This document shows, piece after piece, positions 35,209 through 45,077 of a stretch of 55,506 bases of DNA (its first letter is position 1; each line of letters opens with the position of its first letter). The position numbers and the translations under genes are program-made. A model generated the notes under the pieces. That model was not told where the DNA came from. It did not search any database and saw only the letters and a program-made list of their open reading frames with translations. Origin of the DNA: Limisphaerales bacterium (GTDB lineage: Bacteria; Verrucomicrobiota; Verrucomicrobiia; Limisphaerales; UBA11358); assembly GCA_003161635.1 (NCBI GenBank), contig PMOA01000066.1:8164-63669 (forward strand). Direction: 5' to 3'.

Positions 35209-38118
35209 ATGAACTCTACCACGTTTTTTCGCCGTTTTTTTATCGCCACCTTGTTTGCCAGTCTGACGGCCGGCCTTTTCGCCGCCGACACCCGTTCGCC
35301 GCGCGAACAGTTGCTGCTCGACAGCGGCTGGAAATTTCATCTCGGCAACGAGTGGGGCTTCGCCCAAAACCGCGCCAAGGCCGGCACCGGCAGCGGCCCG
35401 GCCAGCCGGTCCTTCAGCGACGCAAGCTGGCGCACTGTGAACCTGCCGCACGATTGGGCGGTCGAACTGCCGTTTAACCAGGGCGCCGATGCCGGGCATG
35501 GATTCAAACCGGTCGGACCGGGCTTCGCAGCCAATAACGTCGCCTGGTATCGTCGCACCTTTGAATTGCCAAATGAAGACGCCGGCAAACGCCTCTGGCT
35601 GGAATTCGACGGCGTGTTCCGCAACTGCGAAGTTTTTGTGAACGGCTGGTTCGTCGGCCGTCATGAAAGCGGTTACAGCAGCTTCCGTTACGACATCACC
35701 GACATGGCCAATCCCGGCGGCAAAAACATTGTCGCCGTGAAAGTGGACGCCTCGCAATTCGAAGGCTGGTTTTATGAAGGCGCGGGAATTTACCGTCACG
35801 TCTGGCTGGTGAAAACCGCGCCGCTGGCCATCGCGCCGGATGGAATTTTCGTTTACAGCCGGTTCAAAAACAATGTTCCGAAAGGTGACACGGAAATTCA
35901 TATTCAAACAACCGTTCTGAACAAACTTGCAAACAGAGCCATTGCGACTGTTGTTGCCGAGGTCATTGGGCCGGATGGAAAAATTATTGGAAGCGTACAA
36001 AGCCAGGATGGCGTAGGCCCTGACGCGCAGTCCGAGTTTGAACAAACCATTTCAGTTTCAAAGCCAGTGCTTTGGTCACCAGAAACGCCCAAACTTTACA
36101 AAGTCGTCGTCAAAGTTTTCGGTGCCGATTCGACTGACCATTCTGCGAATCCGAAAGAGACAGTTGATTTGAAAGAAACCGAGTTCGGCATCCGCACCGT
36201 GGCGTTTGACAAGGACAAGGGATTTTTGCTGAACGGCAAGCCCTACGTTTTGAAAGGCACGTGCAATCACCAGGACCACGCCGGCGTTGGCGCGGCGTTG
36301 CCGGACGGCTTGCAGTATTTCCGCATCGCGAAGCTAAAGGAAATGGGCGACAACGCGTATCGCACGTCGCACAACCCGCCCACGCCGGAGTTGCTCGATG
36401 CGTGCGACCGCCTCGGCCTGCTGGTCATGGACGAAAACCGGCTGCTCGGCAGTGACGAGGAAAATCTGCGGCGCTGGAAAGGCCAGATCCAGCGCGACCG
36501 GAATCATCCGAGCGTGGTCATCTGGTCCCTGGCCAACGAGGAATTCCGCGTGCAAGGCACGCCCGCCGGCAGACAGGTCGCCCTGACCATGCAAAATTTT
36601 GTCAAGCAACTCGATCCGACGCGGCCCGTGACGTACAACGCACCGGTCGGCAACGAGTTTCCCGGCATCAACTCCATCATCGAGGTCCGCGGCTGGAGTT
36701 ACCACATCGGCACGAGCAACATGGACGCCTATCATGCGGCGCATCCAAATCAGCCGAACGTCGGCAGTGAACAAGGCAGCACCGTCAGCACGCGGGGCAT
36801 TTACGGGAACGACAAAATCCGCGGCTACGTGAGCGCCTACGACACCAATGCGCCGGATTGGGCGAACCGGGCCGAGGCGTGGTGGAGTTTCTTCGCCGTG
36901 CGACCGTGGCTTTCCGGCGGTTTCATCTGGACGGGCTTTGATTATCGCGGCGAACCGACACCGTATGGCTGGCCGTGCATCAATTCGCATTTCGGCGTCA
37001 TGGACACGTGCGGTTTCCCGAAGGACAACTTTTATTACTATCAATCGTGGTGGACGGACAAACCCGTTTTGCACCTGCTGCCGCATTGGAACTGGCCGGG
37101 CAAGGAAGGCGTGGAAATCGAGGTGCGCGCCCTGAGCAATTGCGAAGAGGTCGAGTTGTTCCTCAACGGCCAGAGCCTCGGCCGGAAAACGATGGAAAGA
37201 AATTCACACCTGACCTGGATGGTGAAATACGCACCCGGCACGTTGAGCGCAAAAGGTTACAACGGCGGCAAGGCCATTGCCGAAACGAAAGTCGAAACGA
37301 CCGGCGAACCCGCCGCCGTCCAGCTCAGGCCCGACCGCGCCACCCTCAACGCCGACGGCGAGGACGTGAGTGTGTTCACGGTTTCCGCGACCGATGCACA
37401 AGGCCGCGTCGTGCCGGCGGCAGCGAATTCGATTCATTTTGAATTGAGCGGCCCCGGAAAAATTCTGGGCGTGGGCAACGGCGACCCGAGTTGTCACGAA
37501 CCGGATGTTTTTCTCCCGCAATTTTCAGTGCGATCGGTCCCTTTGAACGACGGCTGGCGTTGGAAAAAATTGCCGAATGTTTACGATCCGAAGCTCGCCG
37601 AATTTAAAACGAATTTTGACGATTCGGCCTGGGAGACGGCGAATCCGCAATCTGACAGCGGCCCGCTGGGAGAGCGTGACCAGGCGGTTTTCCGCGTAAA
37701 AATCCAGGTGACCGGACAGGACCTCGCCGCCCGGGCGGTGGAGTTGCGCTGCGGCATGATTGACGAGGACGGCTGGGTTTATGTGAACGGCAAGCAGATC
37801 GGCGAATCGCACGACTGGCAGGTGCCCGCCGTCTTTGATTTGAAGCCGTTCCTGCATCCGGGCGAAAACACCATTGCTGTGGCGGTGGCGAACTGGGGCG
37901 AACAGGGCGGACTCAACAAGGGCGTGCTGCTGGAATTTCAGGAAAAATCCGTCGCGCCCGAATGGCAGCGCAGCGTGTTCAACGGCCTCGCTCAAATCAT
38001 TATCCAATCCACCAGGGAACCCGGCGAAATCAAGCTGACCGCCAGTGCGGAAGGTTTGTCGTCGGCCACCGTGTCCGTGTCATCGCAACCCTGCACGTCC
38101 CGGCCGGCGGCGCCTTAA
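35209..38118 (+). CDS. GH2 beta-galactosidase/beta-glycosidase, exported
   Basis: About 969 residues from ATG 35209, with signal peptide FFRRFFIATLFASLTAGLFAA. Domain order: GH2 sugar-binding jelly roll (LDSGWKFHLG...VNLPHDWAVE), immunoglobulin-like domain, TIM barrel (FGIRTVAFDKDKGFLLNGKP), then DUF4982/Big-type domains. A further jelly-roll-like insert lies near residues 770-910 (WRWKKLPNVYD...VYVNGKQIGES). The acid/base Glu is in WSLANEEF, and the nucleophile candidate is Glu in NVGSEQGS. Likely cuts terminal beta-galactose (or related sugar) from hemicellulose or pectin side chains in the periplasm. The last 15 residues look unstructured. Confidence 0.92.
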   Translation: MNSTTFFRRFFIATLFASLTAGLFAADTRSPREQLLLDSGWKFHLGNEWGFAQNRAKAGTGSGPASRSFSDASWRTVNLPHDWAVELPFNQGADAGHGFKPVGPGFAANNVAWYRRTFELPNEDAGKRLWLEFDGVFRNCEVFVNGWFVGRHESGYSSFRYDITDMANPGGKNIVAVKVDASQFEGWFYEGAGIYRHVWLVKTAPLAIAPDGIFVYSRFKNNVPKGDTEIHIQTTVLNKLANRAIATVVAEVIGPDGKIIGSVQSQDGVGPDAQSEFEQTISVSKPVLWSPETPKLYKVVVKVFGADSTDHSANPKETVDLKETEFGIRTVAFDKDKGFLLNGKPYVLKGTCNHQDHAGVGAALPDGLQYFRIAKLKEMGDNAYRTSHNPPTPELLDACDRLGLLVMDENRLLGSDEENLRRWKGQIQRDRNHPSVVIWSLANEEFRVQGTPAGRQVALTMQNFVKQLDPTRPVTYNAPVGNEFPGINSIIEVRGWSYHIGTSNMDAYHAAHPNQPNVGSEQGSTVSTRGIYGNDKIRGYVSAYDTNAPDWANRAEAWWSFFAVRPWLSGGFIWTGFDYRGEPTPYGWPCINSHFGVMDTCGFPKDNFYYYQSWWTDKPVLHLLPHWNWPGKEGVEIEVRALSNCEEVELFLNGQSLGRKTMERNSHLTWMVKYAPGTLSAKGYNGGKAIAETKVETTGEPAAVQLRPDRATLNADGEDVSVFTVSATDAQGRVVPAAANSIHFELSGPGKILGVGNGDPSCHEPDVFLPQFSVRSVPLNDGWRWKKLPNVYDPKLAEFKTNFDDSAWETANPQSDSGPLGERDQAVFRVKIQVTGQDLAARAVELRCGMIDEDGWVYVNGKQIGESHDWQVPAVFDLKPFLHPGENTIAVAVANWGEQGGLNKGVLLEFQEKSVAPEWQRSVFNGLAQIIIQSTREPGEIKLTASAEGLSSATVSVSSQPCTSRPAAP

Positions 38119-38161
38119 AAACCGGATACGGAAGACACATAAAAATTCCCCTGATTGGACA

Positions 38162-38197
38162 TACAAAACTTTGTCCCACGTGGGACAAAGTTTTGTA
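38162..38197. promoter_or_regulatory. 36-bp perfect palindrome between GH2 and GH3 genes
   Basis: TACAAAACTTTGTCCCAC is followed immediately by its exact reverse complement. There is no loop, which is unusual for a terminator. It could be an operator for a dimeric regulator or a cruciform-type repeat. It lies 44 bp after the GH2 stop and about 70 bp before the GH3 promoter. Confidence 0.7.
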
Positions 38198-38230
38198 ATG
38201 GCTGACACACCATCGTATGACAAAAACATG

Positions 38231-38258
38231 TTGGCGCGCATCATTCCTGCCGTATAAT
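38231..38258 (+). promoter_or_regulatory. Sigma-70-like promoter of the GH3 gene, possibly leaderless
   Basis: TTGGCG, 16 bp, then a perfect TATAAT (38253-38258). The expected start site, about 7 bp later, falls one or two bases from the GH3 ATG (38267), and no ribosome binding site is visible. This suggests a leaderless or nearly leaderless transcript. Confidence 0.5.
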
Positions 38259-38266
38259 TTGGGCTC

Positions 38267-40987
38267 ATGCAACGGACGATTCTTTGCGCGCTGGCAGGTT
38301 TCACCGTCTGCCTTTCAACCAGCATCGCCTTCGCCGACGAGGAAACCTGCGTGGCCTGTGACCGGAAGGTCCTGGTCAGCGGCCAGTTCGAACACGGCCG
38401 GGGACATGAAAGCCTGGCGATCCAGGGCGCGCCGAAACGCGGCGAGGAAGCGTTCCGCGAGGAAATTTACGGATCCAATTTCATTGTGTCCGTCCCCAAT
38501 CTTTCCGCAGGCAAATACACCGTCCTGATCGGGCTCGCGGAAATCGTTTTCACCAACGCCGGCCAGCGCGCGTTCGACATCACCTGCGGCAACCAGACGC
38601 TCGCGCGCAATCTCGACGTTTTCATCGCCGCCGGCGGCGCGGGCCGGGTCCTCCTGCTCACCAACCGGATTGATTTTCCCGGTGACGCGGCACACGGGCC
38701 GTTCACCCTCGCCTTCACCGGGCGCACCAACACGGCCAAGCTGAACACGTTCGAACTCAAGGATGCCTCCGGCCAGTCGCTCATTTCGATGCAGGCGGCG
38801 GATTTGATCAATGCCGAAGACACCAACGCGCTGCAAGCGCCCGTCGTCGCCGGGCCGGAAATCTGGAAGGACGCCGCGCAACCCACCGCCGCACGGGTGG
38901 ACGACCTCGTGCAACGCTTGTCGCTCGCCGAAAAGGTGCAGCAGATGCGCAACGCCGCCCCGGCCATTCCGCGGCTGGGCATTCCCGCCTACGATTATTG
39001 GAGTGAATGTCTTCACGGCGTCGCGCGCGCCGGCACGGCCACGGTTTTTCCCCAGGCCATCGGCATGGCCGCCGCGTGGGACGTGCCGCTCCTGCACCAG
39101 GCCGCCGACGTCATCGCCACCGAGGCCCGCGCCAAACACAACGACTACGCCGTCAAGCACAACGGCGACAGCGCGCGCTATTTCGGCCTCACGTTCTGGA
39201 CGCCGAACATCAACCTCTTCCGCGATCCGCGCTGGGGCCGCGGCCAGGAAACCTATGGCGAAGACCCGTTCCTCACCGCCCGGCTCGGCGTGGCGTTTAT
39301 TCGCGGATTGCAGGGTGACGACCCGAAATATGTGAAGGTCATGGCGTGCGCGAAACATTATGCCGTCCACAGCGGACCGGAATTGGAGCGGCACCGTTTT
39401 GACGTTGCGCCGTCCGAACGCGATTTTTACGAAACGTATCTGCCGCAATTCGAGGCCGCCGTCCGCGAAGGCCGCGTCGGCGCAGTCATGGGCGCCTACA
39501 ATTCCGTCTATGGCCAGCCGGCCTGCGCCAGCCCGCTCCTGCTCACGGACCTTTTGCGGAAGCAGTGGGGCTTTGACGGTCACGTGGTTTCCGATTGCGG
39601 CGCGATTTACGACATTTACGCGAATCACAAATTCACGGCCACGCCGGCGGAGGCCGCGGCCGCGGCGGTGAAGGCCGGCGACGATCTCTGTTGCGGCACG
39701 GATTACAACTCACTGGTGCGCGCGGTCAAAAAAGGTTTGATTTCGGAAAAGGAAATTGACACCGCGGTCGGCCGCGTGCTCGAAGCGCGGTTCCGGCTGG
39801 GGCTGTTTGATCCGCCGGGAAAAGTCCCGTACGCGCAAATTCCCATTTCGCAAAACGACACGCCCGCCCATGAGGCCCTGGCATTGAAAATGGCGCGCGA
39901 ATCCATCGTGCTGTTGAAAAACGACAGCCTGTTGCCGCTCGACCGTGCCAAAATCAAACGCATTGCCGTCATCGGCACCAACGCCAGTTCCGTGGCGGTG
40001 CTGCTCGGCAATTACAACGGCACGCCAGCCCGGCCGATGACCATTCTTGACGGCATCAAAAGTGTGGCCGGTACAAACATCCAGGTGATTTATGAACCGG
40101 CTTGTCCGCTGGCGCTGCGCAAGGACGGGACGGACAAGCCCAACGCCCAAATGTGGACCAAAGCCATTCAAACTGCGTGGATGTCGGACGTGATTATTTA
40201 CGTCGGCGGCATCAGCCCGCGGCTGGAGGGCGAGGAAATGAAAGTGGACTACGACGGCTTCAGCGGCGGCGACCGCACGCAGATTGAACTGCCGGCGGTG
40301 CAAAATGAATTGCTCAAGGCGTTGCAGGCGACCGGCAAGCCGGTCGTATTCGTCAATTGCAGCGGCAGCGCCATTGCCATGCCGTGGGAAGCCACCAACC
40401 TGCCAGCGATTTTGCAGGTGTGGTATCCGGGCGAACAGGGCGGGCGCGCCGTGGCCGACATTCTATTCGGCGATGTAAACCCCTCCGGACGGCTGCCGGT
40501 TACTTTTTACCGCGCCACCGCCGACCTGCCGGCGTTTGACAATTATTCGATGTCCAACCGCACCTACCGTTACTTCAACGGCCGGGCGGACTTCGCCTTC
40601 GGCCACGGTTTGAGCTACACCAAGTTTGATTACAACAGCCCGAAGCTCAACGGGACAAATTTCACGGCGAACGACACGATCAAACTCACGTTTTCGCTGC
40701 TGAACGCCGGTGCCTGGGATGGTGATGAAGTGGCGCAGGTTTATTTCCGGCATGTGAACTCCGCCCGGCCCCAGGCCAAGCTCGCGCTGTGCGGCTTTGT
40801 GCGGATTCATTTGCAGGCCAGCCAGGGGGACAGATTCACCATGAACATTCCGGCGGAACGATTCCGCTGTTGGGACGCGGCCAAAAAGCAGTACACCGTC
40901 GAGCCCGGCAATTACGAACTGCTGGTGGGCGCGGCGTCCGACGACATCCGCCTGCGCTTGCCGCTGAAAATCACCGCCACTAAATGA
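38267..40987 (+). CDS. GH3 beta-xylosidase/beta-glucosidase with N-terminal malectin-like domain
   Basis: 906 residues from ATG 38267, signal peptide MQRTILCALAGFTVCLSTSIAFA. Residues 30-185 form a malectin-like carbohydrate-binding domain (DEETCVACDRKVLVSGQFEH..., FTNAGQRAFDI). The GH3 N-domain follows: LSLAEKVQQMRNAAPAIPRLGIPAYDYWSECLHGVAR, and KHYAVHSGPE with the conserved KH. The nucleophile Asp is in VVSDCGAIYDI. The C-domain and a fibronectin III-like end (GRADFAFGHGLSYTKF) complete the family layout. The YDYWSECLHGVAR region is typical of the xylan 1,4-beta-xylosidase type. It probably trims xylo-oligosaccharides or xyloglucan products. Confidence 0.93.
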   Translation: MQRTILCALAGFTVCLSTSIAFADEETCVACDRKVLVSGQFEHGRGHESLAIQGAPKRGEEAFREEIYGSNFIVSVPNLSAGKYTVLIGLAEIVFTNAGQRAFDITCGNQTLARNLDVFIAAGGAGRVLLLTNRIDFPGDAAHGPFTLAFTGRTNTAKLNTFELKDASGQSLISMQAADLINAEDTNALQAPVVAGPEIWKDAAQPTAARVDDLVQRLSLAEKVQQMRNAAPAIPRLGIPAYDYWSECLHGVARAGTATVFPQAIGMAAAWDVPLLHQAADVIATEARAKHNDYAVKHNGDSARYFGLTFWTPNINLFRDPRWGRGQETYGEDPFLTARLGVAFIRGLQGDDPKYVKVMACAKHYAVHSGPELERHRFDVAPSERDFYETYLPQFEAAVREGRVGAVMGAYNSVYGQPACASPLLLTDLLRKQWGFDGHVVSDCGAIYDIYANHKFTATPAEAAAAAVKAGDDLCCGTDYNSLVRAVKKGLISEKEIDTAVGRVLEARFRLGLFDPPGKVPYAQIPISQNDTPAHEALALKMARESIVLLKNDSLLPLDRAKIKRIAVIGTNASSVAVLLGNYNGTPARPMTILDGIKSVAGTNIQVIYEPACPLALRKDGTDKPNAQMWTKAIQTAWMSDVIIYVGGISPRLEGEEMKVDYDGFSGGDRTQIELPAVQNELLKALQATGKPVVFVNCSGSAIAMPWEATNLPAILQVWYPGEQGGRAVADILFGDVNPSGRLPVTFYRATADLPAFDNYSMSNRTYRYFNGRADFAFGHGLSYTKFDYNSPKLNGTNFTANDTIKLTFSLLNAGAWDGDEVAQVYFRHVNSARPQAKLALCGFVRIHLQASQGDRFTMNIPAERFRCWDAAKKQYTVEPGNYELLVGAASDDIRLRLPLKITATK

Positions 40988-41184
40988 CCGGGGCGGCCTG
41001 ACCCTGTCACCGTCTGGAGTTTCGCGTTTACGGCAAAGGTTGTTTACTCCACCCGGCCACTTGACGGCGGAACTCTCCAAACGGATCTTGTCCCGTCGTT
41101 TGCAGACGGTGTCGGATTACACCCTGCCATGACCGGCGATATAAAATTCTCGCAACTGGAAACGGAACTGAGAGGATGTTTTGC

Positions 41185-43524
41185 ATGAGCCACACATTCA
41201 AAAAATTCACGACCGCCGCCGCGCTGGTCTTTCTGGGAGCAGGAGCGGCGGCATTCGCCGGCGATCTTGTCCTGTGGTACCAGCAACCGGTGGGAAGCGC
41301 CATTAACGAGGCGTTGTCAGCCGCCAAGGCCGCCCCACCCCTCGGCCTGGCCGGCGGCAAGGCGTCGCCGTTCGTCAACGAAGCGCTGCCCATCGGCAAC
41401 GGGCGCCTCGGCGGGCTGATTGCCGGTGGAACGGCTCGCGAACGGATCGTGCTCAACGAGGACAGCCTGTGGACGGGCGACGAAAATCCCGGCGGCAACG
41501 ACGACCGGATGGGCGCCTACGAGTGCCTGGGCGATGTGTTCATCAATTTGCCGGGACACGAAAACCTCGCGAATTACCGGCGGGATCTCGGCCTCGACGA
41601 CGCGCTGGCACACGTCAGCTACCAGTCGGGCGGCGTGAATTACCGGCGTGAATATTTTTGCAGTCATCCCGACGGCGTCCTCGTCGTGCGGCTCACCGCC
41701 GACCAGCCCGGCCGCTACACGGGCAGCATTGAATTGCAGGATGCTCATGGCGCGCAAACCGTCGCCGGGAAAAACCACCTGGCTTTTGTGGGCACGCTCA
41801 ACAACGGCCTGAAATACGAGGCGCAATTGATCGCGCTCCCGGAGGGCGGTTCGATGCAAACCAACGGTGCGACGCTCGAATTCAAAAATTGCAACGGCCT
41901 TACGCTCATCGTCGCGGCAGGCACGGATTACGCGATGGATTACGCCCGGCATTATCGCGGCGAGCCGCCGCACACGCGCGTTTCAAAACAGGTCGAAAAG
42001 GCCGCCGCCAAAAAATACGATGCCCTCAAGGCGGAACACGAAAAGGATTTCCATTCGTTGTTCGACCGCGTGGCACTTGACCTGGGCAAATCCTCCGCCG
42101 GACAAATCGAGTTGCCCACCGACGTGCGCAAGACCATGGCCGTCGGCACGGTGGACCCCGGGCTCGAGGAACTGCTGTTTCAATACGGCCGGTACCTGCT
42201 GATTTCGTGTTCGCGTCCCGGCGGATTGCCCGCAAATCTGCAGGGTCTCTGGAACGACAGCAATAATCCGCCGTGGCATTCCGATTATCACGCGAACATC
42301 AACGTGGAGATGAATTACTGGCCGGTCGAAGTGGCGAACCTGTCCGTGTGCCACCAGCCGTTCTTTGACCTCGTTCTGAGCCAGCTCCCGGCCTGGCGCA
42401 AAGCCACCGACGCCTCGCCCGAACTCCAGACCCCTTCCGGCGCGATGACCGCGCGGGGCTGGGCCATCCGCACCTCGCACAATATTTACGGCGGCATGGG
42501 CTGGAAATGGGACAAGACGGCCAATGCCTGGTATTGCCATGGCTTCTGGGAATATTACGCCTTCACCGGCGACAAAAAGTTTTTGAAGCAGACGGCCTGG
42601 CCGGTGATGAAGGAAACCTGCGAATTCTGGATGGACCATTTGAAGGAATTGCCGGATGGCAAACTGGTCGTGCCCAACGGCTGGTCGCCCGAACATGGGC
42701 CGGTCCTGGACGGCGTGAGTTACAATCAGGAAATCGTCTGGGACCTGTTCAACAACACGATCGCCGCGGCGGACGCGCTCGGCGCGGACAAGGCGTTTCG
42801 CGATAAAATCGCCGCGATGCGCGACAAGCTGGTCACGCCAGGGATCGGCAGTTGGGGCCAGTTGCTCGAATGGATGACCGAATTGCACGACCCGAAATAT
42901 CCGGAGCTTGACACGCGCAACGACCATCACCGTCACACGTCGCATCTGTTCGCGGTGTATCCCGGCCAACAGATCAGCATCGTCAAAACGCCCAAGCTGG
43001 CGGTGGCGGCGAAGGTCTCGCTCGATGCGCGCGGCATTAATCCGGGCAGCGACGTGTGCGAATGGTCGTTCGCCTGGCGCACCGCCCTGCACGCGCGCCT
43101 GCACAACGCCGAGGGTGCGCATTTGATGCTCCAGCAGTTGTTTTCCGCGCGCAACACCTGTCCGAACCTCTTCGGTCTGCATCCGCCGATGCAGATGGAC
43201 GGCAACTTCGGCATCACCGCCGGCATCTGCGAAATGCTGCTGCAAAGCGATCAACTCGAACTCCGAACTCCGAACTCCCAACTCCGAATTCTGGATTTGC
43301 TGCCTGCGTTGCCGAAGGCCTGGCCCGACGGCAGCGTGAAAGGCCTGCGCGCGCGCGGCGGCTTCGCGGTGGACCTGGCATGGAAGGACGGTAAATTGGT
43401 TTCCGCCACCGTGTATTCGCTCCTCGGCAATCCCTGCCGCCTCCGTTACGGCGACGTGACCCGCGACGTGAAAATCAAGAAGGGCAAAACGTTCCAGTGG
43501 GACGGACAGTCCGGTTCGAAGTAA
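41185..43524 (+). CDS. GH95 alpha-L-fucosidase-like enzyme, exported
   Basis: 779 residues. ATG 41185 has GAGAGG at suitable spacing; the ATG at 41176 overlaps that site, so I prefer the second. Signal peptide [25 protein letters not shown]. The N-terminal beta domain has [15 protein letters not shown] and LNEDSLWTG; the catalytic barrel has [31 protein letters not shown]. The Asn pair in that motif and the Glu in NGWSPEHGP match known GH95 catalytic positions. GH95 enzymes remove alpha-1,2-L-fucose, or L-galactose in xyloglucan. Near residue 690 six heptanucleotide units are inserted in frame ([14 protein letters not shown]) just before [13 protein letters not shown], which is normally continuous with EMLLQS. 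Confidence 0.93.
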   Translation: MSHTFKKFTTAAALVFLGAGAAAFAGDLVLWYQQPVGSAINEALSAAKAAPPLGLAGGKASPFVNEALPIGNGRLGGLIAGGTARERIVLNEDSLWTGDENPGGNDDRMGAYECLGDVFINLPGHENLANYRRDLGLDDALAHVSYQSGGVNYRREYFCSHPDGVLVVRLTADQPGRYTGSIELQDAHGAQTVAGKNHLAFVGTLNNGLKYEAQLIALPEGGSMQTNGATLEFKNCNGLTLIVAAGTDYAMDYARHYRGEPPHTRVSKQVEKAAAKKYDALKAEHEKDFHSLFDRVALDLGKSSAGQIELPTDVRKTMAVGTVDPGLEELLFQYGRYLLISCSRPGGLPANLQGLWNDSNNPPWHSDYHANINVEMNYWPVEVANLSVCHQPFFDLVLSQLPAWRKATDASPELQTPSGAMTARGWAIRTSHNIYGGMGWKWDKTANAWYCHGFWEYYAFTGDKKFLKQTAWPVMKETCEFWMDHLKELPDGKLVVPNGWSPEHGPVLDGVSYNQEIVWDLFNNTIAAADALGADKAFRDKIAAMRDKLVTPGIGSWGQLLEWMTELHDPKYPELDTRNDHHRHTSHLFAVYPGQQISIVKTPKLAVAAKVSLDARGINPGSDVCEWSFAWRTALHARLHNAEGAHLMLQQLFSARNTCPNLFGLHPPMQMDGNFGITAGICEMLLQSDQLELRTPNSQLRILDLLPALPKAWPDGSVKGLRARGGFAVDLAWKDGKLVSATVYSLLGNPCRLRYGDVTRDVKIKKGKTFQWDGQSGSK
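43251..43292. repeat. Six-unit heptad tract inside the GH95 gene
   Basis: TCAACTC, GAACTCC, GAACTCC, GAACTCC, CAACTCC, GAATTCT: 42 bp, exactly 14 codons. The count is a multiple of three, so the frame survives. The tract sits in a loop before the conserved LLPALP segment. Confidence 0.82.
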
Positions 43525-43549
43525 AATTATTTAGCGCCAGAGGCGCGGC

Positions 43550-43707
43550 AGAAAATAGCCCACGGCGCGAGCCGTGGGATTGCCATCGCAAAAGCGACGA
43601 GCCCCGGAGGGGCGACAGATTTTCACCCGTCAAACTTTTTCTGCCGCCTCTCCGGGGCTGATTTGTTTTTTGCCTTGTTACCCACTGAAGCCCGTGGGCT
43701 ATTTTCT
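43550..43707. repeat. Composite palindromic element AGAAAATAGCCCACGG...CCGTGGGCTATTTTCT
   Basis: 158 bp with perfect 16-bp inverted ends. Inside are the hairpins CCCACGGCGCGAGCCGTGGG and AGCCCCGGAGGGGC, plus a second CTCCGGGGCT copy paired with the latter. It lies in the 281-bp gap between the converging GH95 and DUF2264 genes and may serve as a terminator for both. GCCGCTCCGCGGC follows directly. Confidence 0.78.
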
Positions 43708-43805
43708 ATCGCCGCTCCGCGGCTTCAGATGGATTTCCACGTTCCACACTCACAACGGGAGCACTCCTTTTGGTCCCCGGACGGATTTCGCCGTTGGGAA
43801 CCGGG

Positions 43806-45062
43806 TCAACCGCCCAGGGCATGGTCCGCCGGAAGATTTTGGCCGGACCAGATTTTGCGGGCCGTCCAGTCCGCGGCCGGCCCGCTCCAAAACGCGTGGC
43901 GGGCGGGCAACCCCAGCGGCAAAAAGACAAACGTGCAGAGATACAGGCTGCCGGTGCTGATGTAGGGTTCCGCCAGGCCCGGTTGATGGCCGGCCAGACC
44001 GACCCGCAACCAGCCATCGGCGTCAAAGGTGTCCGCCGCTCCCAAGGTGCGCCGGATCACCGCCGTCAACGCCGCCCGCACTTGCGGGGGTTTGACGCCC
44101 TCCGGCAATTCATCGCGCAACGCCATTTGCGCCAGCAATTGGAACGCGCCACACCGGTAGGTGATGGAACGGCCAATCGCCGGATAGCTGCCGTCCGGTG
44201 CAATCAAGCGTTCCTGCACGGCCGCATAACGTCGCGCCCGTTGCCGCACCGCGCCGAGCGGCTCCGCCCATCGGTTTGAAACCTTGCCGATGTGTTCCAA
44301 CACGTCCAGCAGGAACGGCTGGATGACGAAACTGTTGTAATAGTCCCAGTGGAATTCCGCGCCGTCGCCATACGCACCGTCGCCTTTATACCATTGTTCG
44401 AAGGCACGAATGGCGGTTTCGATGGGCTGTGGCCGCCATTCTTCGCCGATGCTGGCGAGAAAGGTTTCAATCATCGCGGGAAAAAGCAGCCAGTTGCTCT
44501 GGCCGGCTTGGAAGCTGCGGGTTGATTTCAATGCCGTCACCAGCCGTTCCTGTGTTGGTTTCTCCAGTTTTCCCCAAAGTTCGCCCGGCGACCGCAACAA
44601 GGCATGGGACAGGAACGCCGCGTCCACCAGACACTGCCCGCCCACAGTGAAGTTGATGAAGTCCGGCGATTCCGGATTCGTCGCCTGGGCCAGTCCCCGG
44701 CAGGCGAAGTCGGCGAAACGGCGCCTCAGCTCCGCTTCCTCGGCGGTTTTATCCACCAACTCCAGCCACGGCGCAAGGCCGGACAAGGTGCGTGCAACCG
44801 CTTCGAGATGCGTCACCGGCCGCCGCCCGGCGACATTACCGGTCGGACATTCCACCGGCATCCGCTCGCGAAGTTTGCCGACCGCCAGATTGCTCAACAC
44901 CGGCCTGGCGACCCGCTCGAGCATTTTCAGCCAATAGGCCCGGTCGCTTTTGGCGCTGGAAAAATCATCTTTCGTCACGGCTGGACTGGCGTCCAGTTTG
45001 GGCAAAACGAGAAAAGTCCCCGCTATCCCCAAATCCCGAAAAAACCGGCGGCGCGAGTTCAT
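43806..45062 (-). CDS. DUF2264 family protein with Tat-like signal
   Basis: 418 residues from ATG 45062. The N-terminus NSRRRFFRDLGIAGTFLVLP has the twin-Arg pattern (RRxFF) of Tat substrates. The body is alpha-helical with PVECPTGNVAGRRPVTHLEAVARTLSGLAPWLEL, INFTVGGQCLVDAAFL and EFHWDYYNSFVIQPFLLDVL, all hallmarks of DUF2264 as I know it. The predicted fold is an (alpha/alpha)n toroid like other glycosidases or polysaccharide lyases, often found near pectin-degradation genes. The exact reaction cannot be read from sequence. It is 15 bp downstream of the sugar-kinase gene, same strand, so probably co-transcribed. Confidence 0.85.
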   Translation of the reverse strand: MNSRRRFFRDLGIAGTFLVLPKLDASPAVTKDDFSSAKSDRAYWLKMLERVARPVLSNLAVGKLRERMPVECPTGNVAGRRPVTHLEAVARTLSGLAPWLELVDKTAEEAELRRRFADFACRGLAQATNPESPDFINFTVGGQCLVDAAFLSHALLRSPGELWGKLEKPTQERLVTALKSTRSFQAGQSNWLLFPAMIETFLASIGEEWRPQPIETAIRAFEQWYKGDGAYGDGAEFHWDYYNSFVIQPFLLDVLEHIGKVSNRWAEPLGAVRQRARRYAAVQERLIAPDGSYPAIGRSITYRCGAFQLLAQMALRDELPEGVKPPQVRAALTAVIRRTLGAADTFDADGWLRVGLAGHQPGLAEPYISTGSLYLCTFVFLPLGLPARHAFWSGPAADWTARKIWSGQNLPADHALGG

Positions 45063-45077
45063 AAACGAAAATGCCTC

